Assembly: GCA_964059195.1 (NCBI GenBank)
Contig: CAXKWD010000011.1
Coordinates: 31,482,566-31,546,565, forward strand
Length of the DNA: 64,000 nucleotides
Reading direction: 5' to 3'
Source of the DNA: Ectobius pallidus
Taxonomy: Eukaryota > Arthropoda > Insecta > Blattodea > Ectobiidae
This document shows positions 27,701 to 39,700 of the stretch, piece after piece. Under the pieces are notes generated by a model that was not told the DNA's origin, searched no databases, and was given only the letters and a program-made list of their open reading frames with translations. Position numbers and translations under genes: made by a program. How positions within the stretch are numbered: the stretch's first letter is position 1; each line of letters opens with the position of its first letter.

Positions 27701-30700
27701 TGATTGATCAAGCTGGGGTTAACTGACCGCAGCATTAACACCCTCACAAGGGATGTAGGTTTTACGATAGCAATAAACCACTATGCACTGCATAGCTCTG
27801 TCAAAACAGGCGACCAGTGATGTACTTCGCACACAGTGAATGTACTGTACTATATCTCTAGCTCGTGAGATGGCGATGTTCAGTTCATTCCAAACAAGCA
27901 AACAAAAAAATCCGAATGAAAAAGCGATCCAGATGAATCAGAGATCCGGATCAATGAAGACCAGATGAACGAGATTCTACTGTACATGATTTTATGTGAG
28001 GTATCCCTCTCTTCAGGTACAATTGTGCATATAAAACCAAAAAAGAGTTTATACTATGGGGTAATGCACAGTAGAATCATTATCCAGGATCGCTGTTTTC
28101 TGGGTTGTGGATTATTCAGAAAACCTCCAGGAAAAGAAGGAAAGAAAAGTATAAATGTTTTTTAAATTTTTCAAATATTATAAAGAAGCAGATGTTTTTA
28201 ATTCGGGTAGAAACATATGATCATGTGCTTTTATTTTCTCATGTTCTACAAAGAAGCAACTGTTTTTAACCCAGAAAGGCACGTGATTTATTTTCCCAAA
28301 TATAATAAATAAATGTTTTTAATTCAGGTAGTAACACACAGTGTCACACGCTGGACATAATGGGTCCTTTCACCCTCCATCCCTACTGACCAAATTTTGT
28401 TTGTTCTCTTGTGGCTTGGCATTTGTAACAATAAAATTTATTTACAGCATTATCGGGTAGGCACTTCCAAAACTTGCCGACTTTTCAGTTTTATTTTTCC
28501 CCCTGTGGTTTATTGTTTTTAACAGAAAATTTTGTTTACGACATTGTCAGCTCGACACTCCTTTTCGGGGCTTTTGTTTCGTCCTGCTATGGCTTGGCAT
28601 CTTTAACAGTAAATCTTACAGTTGGCAATTTGGAGGTGATAGCAGAGTTTCTCTAGGTTTTGTATTACATCAGTTTTTCATGCCATTTTAGCTATTTATG
28701 TCATTACTCAGTCATTACTCGAAATTCAAGAGAACTGTTGTTCTTTCAAGTTAATTGGTAATTAAATATTACAAGTGGCATACTTGTTGTAAATATGCTA
28801 TTTCACTGTCTTGCCTCCATCATTCTTGATACTTCTGTTTTTAGATTCTAGCAGACAGTAGTGCCAACCTTGGAGTTTTAGTCTCATACCTACATTTTAG
28901 CCTTACTCTTTCAGTTTCCGCCCATGGTGGTTTAACTGGGATTTTTGTTACCTGGAATAATTTTTTTTTCCATCCATTCCAGATAATCGGAAGTTAACTG
29001 CATATGATAATTGTCAGTAAATACTCTTCTTTTGCTTCTGCTAATTTACAAGAACATTATGAGAGCTTGTTTCATATCATTTATTCGCCCAAAGTAGTAA
29101 GATATCGATGGCATTGTATTACGTACGCTAAGTAAAATAAATCTGCACTTGCTCAAATGATAAAGTTTTCAAATTAGAATGTAATTCTTTTGTAATGAAT
29201 AACAGAGTTAATAAAAAATAATGTGATTTTGGTTGTGACAGATTTTCTCCAGACATAGCTAGTAAAAGAGGTCTCACAGCAGCAGAAATGACTGCAGTAG
29301 AAGCAATACACAGAGCAGTGGAGTTCAATCCGCATGTACCAAAGGTAGGTTTACAGGGGATTAAGACTTGAAAAATTGTAATAATAACCTTCTAATTTAT
29401 GGGGTTTCAAAATCTTTCTAGCTTATTTTCTAGAGAAAAAGCCTGCTCCAAAAATGTAGTGCTGTAGAGTCTCAATAATTTGAGGTGAACGGTACCAAGA
29501 CTACTTCAACCTATCGAAAAACTCAGATTTACGAAATTGCACTAAAAATCCTTATGTACATGAAAAATGTAGTTGTGTTAAACGTTACAGCAAAGTAGTT
29601 TATTAAACAAAACATAGATTGCCTTACACTAAAAATAAAGTAAAATACTACATATGTTAAACATTTTAGGCCTATTTCAATACTGATGAAAACAAAAACA
29701 CACCATTACGTTAAATAAAAATATGTCTAGTGTCTTCTGTTTTAATGAATGTCTTTCTGAGCACCAAAGTCACCCCATGAACTAAATAGGTTGTCCGTTG
29801 GTGTCTCCTCTGGCTGTTGTTCCACATAACGCAAAGCTACCTCTAGTATAACCCTTGTCAAGTCTTCTAAATTTCTCCAACTTCACTTTCAAGGAAACAA
29901 ATTTCTTTGTGCCTTTTGCACTTTTTTCAGCACTCGTAGTGAATAAAACAAAACAACATGCGAAAACCATATGGTCACTGACCTGACTGATTTGTTTTTG
30001 GAACGTGGGTGTGAAGGAGGGAATCATAGAGAGGGGTAGGATTGGGTAGTTCCCAAACTGCATTCCAGATCAGTGTCTAACCTCGTATAAAGCTCCCGTT
30101 CACTGAAAATTGACGATTTTTTATTTTTGTTAATTCAAATTTTTCAGCTCTGATTTTTGAGAATATCAAATTATCGAGACTCGATTTTCTGAGACACTAC
30201 TACAGTGTGTCCCATGTACAAGTTGGTTGGTCACGCGGAGATCTGGCCACGGCAGCCACTGCTCTTACTCCCGAGTGGTCAGGTGAAATTTCTTTGTAAA
30301 TGAAACCGCTAATAGTGTAATAATTCAGGTTCTCATAATTGCAGTCACAATTACAATGAAAATAAGCATGTAGGCCTACCTCATCACAAGAGATATTGGA
30401 AATGTCCTACTCTTGCATCCACACAACACTGCCAACTTTTTAGGAAATTTTCTTTCACGTGCATTTGTTCAGCTTCCAAAAGAGAGTTAATTTCTCCTCT
30501 TATCGTCTTTAAGTTCTTTTAGATGAACGTGTTTTACTTACCTTTCCTCTTATTGCCCCTTAATTTACAGATAAAAAAATAATTGCAGCTTCCGAAAAGT
30601 ATGAAAATTCAGAATAAGAACATTAATTAAATTATGTGCAGTAGTTTTGTGTGACAAACACAAACCGTAACAGACACACAGACTGTGTCAGACGTATGGA

Positions 30701-33700
30701 TTTGACAGGAATAAAAGTTGAAATCATATAGGCCCAGATGATGATATTCATTCCCTTGTGAAGATTATTTCAAATTTCTTCTATAAGAGCTTAAAAGACA
30801 ATATATGAAGAGAAAGTAACTCTTTTTCGGAAGCTGAACTCATGCGTGAGAAAGAAAATATCCTAAAAAGGTGTTGTGTTGATGCAAGAGGGAGACCTTT
30901 CCAACATCTCATGTTATCAGGTACATAATTATTTTCATTGTAATTGTGACTGCAACTGCAAAAATCTGAATCGTTACACCGTTAGCGGTTTAATTTGCGT
31001 AGATATTTCACCCGATCGCTCAGGAGTAAGAGCAGTGGCTGTGCAGGTCCCCGCACGACCAGTCAACTCGTACGTAAAACACACTGCATATTGAATAGAA
31101 TATTTTGTCATTTAGAAAACACGAGAGAGTGGAGATTACATAGGTATATACACCAAACTTCACACTCCAGTTGGAGTATGCTGAGAATGAGAATAAATTT
31201 CTCAAAATTAATGAATCAACATTAAAATCAACATTAATTATTGTAGAAGTTTACAAAGAGATTAATTAATTAACATATTATTATTGTATCAAGTATCATT
31301 ACATTTTCATGATCTAGTAATTTGGATAGCTGAAGAATATAATGATTTAAAATATGCAAATCTATTATTTATTTATTTTAGTGTAAGAATTCCTTTTTGG
31401 AACCTGCATCTGATGGACATATTTAATTAAAAGATTTTATTCTAAAATGAAATGTATGTGACTTTCCAATATTGAATCATTTATGCATGATTTATTAGTA
31501 ACAATTTTGTCTTCGGCTGTGTATGTTCCTGGAATGATATAAATGTTATACTTGGATTGTCAATAAGATTTATAATCCAAAAAAGTGTAATGGAACTTAA
31601 CACAGGAAAGTATAGTAACATTTGTAAAATAATTAATAAGAGATGACCACTCTCATTATTTCAGAAAGATTTTTAATATCTATATTTCATAAATGAAAGT
31701 GTGCAATTTTTGTACTTAATAGTAAAATGTACACAATAATTTGAGTATACATTAAAAGCCTGTTTTAGCACTTTATGATTCACTGTGCATATGTATTTAA
31801 CACGATGCAAATCATGTCCCCTTAAAAAAAACTGTGAAAATGTAAATATAGTATTAATAAAGTTTTTTCATGAACCTGCATAACATACTTTTACGTATGA
31901 ATAGCTACTATACTGGGTTTTCATGGTCAGAAAGTGTAAACAGTAACAAGGGATGGGTAACATGACTGGATTCCTAAGATTTCGCAAAATAACGGGGCTT
32001 TGTACCCTGGCTTTGTCCAGCTCTATTGACTGTAAGTGTATGACGATTTAAACCTGTACACATACAGTAGAGTATCAATCATTCTCACAGTGGTGATTTT
32101 TTTTTGGGGGGTCATGTTGCAAAAAAGAAAAGCCTATTCTGTAACCAACAAACTGAAAATCATTGATCTTGTTAAGAATGGGGAATCAAAAGTGAATTTA
32201 TTTCGCAAATGCAACATCCCAGAAGGATATGAAAAGTAGAGTAGATATTCAGCCTTAAGCACTAGAATATAAGCTTATTAGAATCTTTCAGGAAATCTGA
32301 AGCTGGAGACGTAGACGTAGATATCAACAATAAATTATCTAAATTGTAATTTCTACGTCTCCAGCTTCAGATTTCCTGATAGATTCTAATTTATATTCTA
32401 GTACTTAAGGCTGAATATCTACTCTACTTTTCATATAATTCAGCACTAGTGGAATGAAATTCATTAATATCCCAGAAGGACCTATCAATATTTAAACCGC
32501 AGTCAGGCTATAAATCTGGGGCCGGGTATGTCTCCTGACAGCCGTGTTATATGGGACTTCTACTGTACAACTAATTTTTTTTAAAGTATGAAATGTATAC
32601 TTCCTTAAGTCCTTTACACTGGGATTTCACAGAATATAACATCCAGGAGGCTAAACTCACTTGGTGCCAGTAAGAAAGTAGAAGTAGAAGTAAAAATTAA
32701 AATAATTATTGGAAATGGTTTTTCAGTACTTGCTGGAAATGAAGCCACTGATCCTGCCTCCAGAACATGTCCTTAAGAGAGGTGATTCAGAAGCAATAGC
32801 GTACGCTTTCTTCCATTTGCCACATTGGAAGCAGGTTGAAGGTGCTTTAAATCTTCTGCACTGCACGTGGGAGGGAACATTCCGCATGCTGCCATACCCT
32901 CTCGAGAGGGGCCATCTCTTTTATCCTTACCCCACATGCACGGAATGTGCAGACAGAGAACTTCTGCCAGGTGAGTCAACTTCCAAGTAACCAACTTGCT
33001 TGATTGTGTGCTGGCTTTCATAATTCAACCTAGTTGCATGCTGGCAAGGCTGCTCTTATTTCACTGTTCAGCCATTTCATAATTACAGGTGGGACATTCT
33101 AGCAAATTATAAAAACTATTTTTGTTTATTACATATCATAAATAATAAACTAGAATTGGTTCTTCACATTCTGTAAAATTTACAATGCCTTCTCCTCCAC
33201 ACTACATGCAAATCATTATTTTAAATTTGTTTTTGAAAATCTGTTACGGGTGAGACATAATTTGGACACTGATTTTAATGTTGCAAAACAAAAGCTCATT
33301 TTCTGTCTGCTATTACTGTTAGGGTCTTAATGTTGTTATTAATGAAGGTAAAGGTAAAGGTAAAGTGATCCCTATACAGGCCATGGAGGCCCAGAGGGTT
33401 CCAGGAGGTTGAGGCTCCTAGGTTTTGGACATTCGGCACTTGGAGGTGGTAAGATTGTCAGCCTTACGCACCGGCCGCCTTTACCCCCAGGATTGCTCCT
33501 GGTACTCATTTCTGTTAGAGGCTGAGTCGACCCCAGGGCCATAGTGCCACCAGAAGGATTAGGCCAATTGAAAAACTCCAACGACCTCATCGGGAATCGA
33601 ACCCGCGACCTTCCGGTCTGTAGCGCAGCGCCTCGACCACTACGCTACGGCGTACCCCTATTAATGAAGGTGTGAGGGATTAAATACAAATTATAAACTG

Positions 33701-36700
33701 TTTCCAGGTTGTCAGAACATTTATTCAACTCATCAATAATAGTTTAACAAAACTATCACTGTTACGGGTGGGACAAAAATTCCCTTGTTTGTTATTTTAC
33801 ATAGTAATTAACCAAACATATTTTTTGAAGTTAATCTTATACCAAATTGTACCCTGAGATGTATATTTTCTCAAATGAATATGGACATAGGCCTAGCTGA
33901 TTACTCTTGACTACTTGGTATTAAAGAGTGTTAAAATCATGTAAAAATGGCAAAAAAAAAGTAACTCAACACAATAAATAAGTAAATCGACAGATTTTAC
34001 ACATGAAACCACTTCAGATACACCTAAGTCCTTAAAATTCAGAGAATTTTAGGTTTTAAACTTATTTTTGACCACCCAATTACAATAATTTTGTAACTTC
34101 TCTCTTTGAGGGAAAAATTCTCATATTTTATGAAATGGCTGTGTTATCCTTTCAGTTTCTCCTTTCACCCTTTACTGTATACGTTAGAAGGTTAGGTTTC
34201 AACATGATCTGATGTATCATCCCCTTGTTAGTCTCAAACATTTTCTAAGAATTGCATTTTAAAATAAACTTATGTCTTTATTATTCTGAAAAATAGCAGT
34301 GATTCTTAGAAGGCATACAAACTCTTCTCTTATAGTGAGATAAAAAAAAACCAAAATTATCTAATATGTTTATTGAATTATACGAGGGCTATTTTTTTCA
34401 ACCTCCGATGGGGCATAAAATGAAAACCACAGTGAAAATCAAAACTGTTCTATTTGGAACATTTAGGTACACTTTTTAGCTACTTCTCTACATAGTCGTG
34501 CGCTGAATGAGACATTTGTCGAAGCGTGGTGCAACTTCCAAATACCCTCTTCATAGAACCTTGCCGCCAGCCAGATCTTGGGTTTGTTCGGGAAATTTGT
34601 GTGCATCCATTGTTTGGATCATTCTTTTGATTCTGGATTGTTGTAACGAATCCACGTTTCATTCCCTGTCACTATGGATTTGAAAAAACTTGTTCCCGTG
34701 CCAAATGACTGTCATCTTTTTCGGCAGCTGAAGAAAGATCTGAGAGGACAGAGCTTCCACACCAACGAAATATTTCAAAACACTTCAAAATATCGTGAAG
34801 ACTGGCTGCAAGCTTCTATGAAGAGGGTATTTGAAAGTTGCACCACGCTTCGACAAATGTTCAATCGGAGCGCGACTATGTAAAGAAGTAGCTAGAAGGT
34901 GTACCTAAATGTTCCAAATAAAACAGTTTCGATTTTCACTGTGGTTTTCATTTTATGCCCCATCGGAGGTTGAAAAAAAATTAGCCCTCATAGTTGCAAA
35001 ACAGATAACTGGGATTTTGCTGTGGCTGTTTCTTACGTTATCTGGAATCTACAACAGAAAATCCTCAATATTAAATTGTAGTTTTTCCTTTTACAGCTTT
35101 CCATGAAGTGAGCGTATATCCAAAAAAGGAATTGCCATTTTTCATACTCTTCACAGCAGGTTTGTGCTCCTTCACAGCTCTACTGGCTCTTCTGACACAT
35201 CAGTATCCAGAGCCCATGGGTGTGGTTGCTAAAGCTGTAAGTATTCACTTCATATTTACTCCATTATAATTATGAGACAGTGATGTCAAACAGTTATTGT
35301 TTGCCATATGTCTGAACCCAGAGCTTCTTAAAATCTTACCTGATATTGCTTCACGTGACACTTCCTGCATTGTCGTAGTCTCCATACAGAACTGCATGAA
35401 TCTTTCAATGAACTTTCATAACCATTTAATCAGGAAATAGTGGAAGATTGATTTAATGAAAAGAAGAAACAGATATCAGAACTGATCCTACAAGTAGCAT
35501 AAAAACTCAAAGAAGGTGATTTTAAGTCATCGTACTTTCTTAACCCATATCTGCCTGGGGTATTCAATGACCCACTGAAGAAAATAATTTTTATAGCAAA
35601 ATTTTATTGAATGCTTAGCTTGGTACTAGTTTTAAAGTTTCAGGCCTTGAGGTGGTGTGTAATTAATTTCATGTCATAGATTCTGTTTATTGTTTGAAAT
35701 TTAATTCATAAAACCAGTGTGTCATTATAGGAGGAAGACGTTGTGCATGCTGTGAGAAATAAAGTAAGTGTCACTACACTTTGCTCAATGATAACATTCA
35801 ATTGTGGAAATACATTCACAAAACAATGAGGAACAATACTATATTACAGGGGTGGCCACAACAGGGCTCGCAAGTCGCATTCGGCTCTTGAGCCAATCTT
35901 GTGCGGCTCTTGAAACCAAGCTAAGAGTAAATATGATACAGGTTTTAAAAAGTATATAGTTAATATAATTTAATGAAAACATATTACAAGGAAGTGAAAA
36001 CTTATTTCTAATTTAGTGCAGAGTGTATTTAGTTTTCAGAGCAAATTAAGACACTTTCGGAAAGACCTTGAGAGTAAACTTTCACTCAGTTCAAATGTTT
36101 GAAGAAAATTACTGAAAGCCTTCCTGGCGTTCACTTAAACCTTCATTTTCATTCCTGGAAAATCCTTTTGCTGTTGATGTTGTGGGCGATAGCTGTCCTG
36201 TTTCATCACCAATTACAAAGGATACAGTTGGAATAGAGTTGGAGGTAGTAGAACTGCAAGAGGATGAAGGACTAAAAGGACTTAAACATAAACGAAGTGG
36301 TGTTTCGGCCATAGAATTTTGGAAGAAAGTTCCAGAAGAAAAATACCTACGAACAAAAGAGTGTGCAGGGAATGTATTGAAATTTGTTTTAGTGTCGACT
36401 GTTGACTTGCCCATTTCGAAACCCATTAGAAAATAAGCTAGGAATGTGAACAAGGCTCTGACATCAGCTACAAGAGTCGGTCCACTTTTTTTTCCCCTAC
36501 CAGAGTCGATCCGCTTTTTTTTCCCTACCTCTACACGTTACTGGTCAGTGGAAACCCAGTTTTGTCTTCCATCAACGATTGCATGCCCTGGGTTATGTAA
36601 ATGATGTTCAACTGTGTAATGTCAGTTTCTAAAATTATTGTTGCTTTCAGTTAATTTCAAAATTTTCATTATCCTACCCATTATGTTTTTCTATGTTTAA

Positions 36701-39700
36701 AATTTATACCATAGGTAAATTAAAAATTATCATAATCCTACGTGTATTTATTAGGTGTCTATTGTCAAAATTAAAGTTATTTAACACAGTGGATAAATTA
36801 ATAAAATGGCGCGACGTTTCAACTATTTCCACTAGTCTTCATCAGGCTGCACTCTGTAGTTAACTGGGCCAGACGAAGAACAGTCTTCGACTTACTAAGA
36901 TAGTTGAAATATAAAAACACTTTGTGCTCCACTTACGTCTTCGACTTGCTCTCTCGTTATGTCATGATCGATCCTAAATATCATGTTTCGATGAAATTCC
37001 TTCTTCCATGTCTCTGGTATGTTATACTCTACTTCTTCCATGCATTTGTTATGTGGAGGAGGGATTTTAACCTTCTGATGTGTCCTTTTCATCTTTCGAA
37101 TCAACTCTAACCAATCCTCCCCTAAATCTCCGTCGTACCTTTTTAGAGAAACACCCTCTCTGTCCACGATGTTCCATGCTTCACACACCTTTCTTTTTGT
37201 ATTTATTAGGTTCTTTCTTTGTTTAAATGTATGCTATATTGTAATAAGTTTCTCTCAAGGTTATCCTACCTCCTGTACCACCCTACTTAATAACAGCTAC
37301 CAGATGTGTGACAGCCATGTGAATGCATGCATGGTTAATTATTTTGTTTAGAATTGTTTCTTAGTAATACAGTAAAAACTAATTAATTCAGACTCCAATA
37401 AGCTGGACTTCGCTTAATCGGATAGGCAAAAAGACTTCAAATCAATTTCCGCAGCAAGAATTTTGAGTGATGCAGAGCCAGTTCCGTTGGACACATAATA
37501 ATAATATGGGTATTGTGTATATGCACTGTATGCAGCCTATAGTATTAAATTCCATTTTCCAGAATCGAATAGTGTATAGTGCATGTGCTCATGAAATAAG
37601 TTATACCTTAATAAGCATATTTTATTGCTGTAAACGGCGTTTATACTTTCTACTGTTCTTTTAAGCCGTTTCTGTTAATCTGAACTTTTGTTAAACCAGT
37701 AAATTTGTCCCTTCAGTTAGTCCAGATTAATGCAGTTTTACTGTAAATAAATACAATCATAAGTATATAATAGTAACAATAAACTCGTTACTCCAAAAAT
37801 ATATCCCGAAGCATAAATTTAGTACCTATTTTAAACAGTTTTACAGCCTAATTAGTTGCTTAAATGCTGGGTTTAAATATGTAGAAAGTTACCAGGTTGG
37901 AAGCCTGAGAAACTCTCAAGTTATGTTATTATACCTGTTCTTGCTGTAACCTAATGAATCGAAACATTTAATCCATAGTAGAATGGGAAGCAGTGAAGCT
38001 AAATATATTACTTTTGAATGTATGTATGCAGAAATACCCTCTTTCCCCCTAACAGAGTTTCTAAAATGGAGTTACAATATTCAAGTTTCTGAAGTGAATT
38101 TACAATATTTTCATGTAGCAAAGTTAAAGTCTGAATTCTCCCTTCATGGCCACACACGCCGACTGCGAGAACACACTTTGGCAACCTCCCATGACAATGA
38201 TTGGTCTGCATATCAGAACAAGTGGAGGCCAAATCGCTTTCCATTTGGAAAACTTAATAGGGTAGATTCAACCTCTGAAAAAATTGAATACCAGGACAGT
38301 CCTTGGGGTTAAGATAGTTGTTGCATAAGACTAATAACCTCACCACATTCATTTGCCAATTGACTAAACATTTTGGAGTCTCATTGTCCAGGATAGTGGA
38401 GCCGTAGGCAAACAAGATGAGGGTAGCACAGCATTGCATCATCAAGCAGGCCTAGTTCCTTACGTCAAAAGAAGATAATTAATTTTGTTTCTACTAATTA
38501 AGGTCCTTTATTCATTCTTAAATAGTAATTCAAATTCTATAATTTTGTAGGAAGTTTATATAGTGAAATTAATAAATATATATTATTACTTGAGATATTT
38601 CTTTTTAGTTAGAAATAAAAATTAGCTTTGTTTTCGATTCATAATTGTTTTCCTTCATTTTTTATTAAAAAATTTTGTTCAGATTATCCAAAATTTCGGA
38701 ATAATGGGATTTAGATTACTGAAGTTCCACTGTAATACCAATATGCCTGTTATCAAGCACATTTTCTTATGAATTGTCCGTCGTACATTTTTATTACATC
38801 TCTTAGTCCTGAAATAAATTTGTTTTAAAATTTTGTTCCAGAATATTTCATATTACTGTATTACACATGCAAAATCATTATACTTTTCGGTTTGAGTGTG
38901 TTTTCCCTTATTTCCACTATATAATTGAAAGAGCCAGGAGATAAGCAATCAAAAATTAGGATAACAGAATTAATAGAAAACATTTCAGAGGTCAAGAAGG
39001 AGTTGATCAATCTGGTCCAGCCATGATTTGACCCTGGACCCTTAGTCATGCAACAGATCTCATTGCACTAGACCACCACAGATCCCGATAGTTGTACAGT
39101 GACACACATATCCTAAGCGTAATCTAGAACATTGACTTCATAGGTCACGGTCAGCATATTATGTAATGATTGCAAACATATTATGCAGCTTACTATAAAT
39201 AAAAATGTTATATAAGTAATAGATTATAGATATAAGCTAATCAGAATTTTCATCCCAAATTTAATATCTACTCATTTAGCCAAATTAGTTTATACAATTT
39301 GAAGACTAAGGGCCTGGGCAACAACCTCCTGATAGCATATTTATCTGCCAGGTAGAGAAGTTATCTGGAAGTTGCCCAGGAATTGCGTACTGTGATCTCC
39401 TGACAAAATCTGTCTGGAAAGTCAACTCCCAGTTAAGCTAGCACTTAGGTTATAGCACTTATACACTATTTTTCAAGTTTCCCCATAAATAATATTCACA
39501 TACTGTTAGAAGAACTTAAAGACAATATCACAAGAGAAATTAACTCTGTCTTGGAAGCTGAACTTATGCGCGTGAAAGAAAATTTCCTAAAAAGGCGCCA
39601 GTATTGTGTGAATGCAAGAGGAGAACATTTCCAACATCTCTTATAATGAGGTACGTGGTTATTTTCATTGTAATTTTAATTGTAAATGTGAGAATCTGAA

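Larger units (their letters stand above)
25647..27982 (-). mobile_element. Tigger/pogo transposon, decayed, 2.3 kb
   Basis: Ends CAGTGAAACCTCTTTTATCC and (complement of the right end) CAGTAGAATCTCGTTCATCT, flanked by TA (25645-25646, 27983-27984). The transposase reads on the minus strand, from an N-terminal CENP-B-type HTH at about 27600-27470 to a C-terminal end near 26100. Both ends share TCCGGA-type subterminal motifs, typical of Tigger. It lies antisense in the longest ST7 intron and is interrupted by a LINE-like tail at 26650-26940. Confidence 0.9.

Noticed and set aside
32773..33021. Minus-strand frame over ST7 exon H
   Set aside because: Antisense shadow of a strongly conserved coding exon.
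36109..36453. Minus-strand 114-codon frame with Ser/Thr-rich tract
   Set aside because: The plus strand gives the better explanation (hAT C-terminal block [10 protein letters not shown]).
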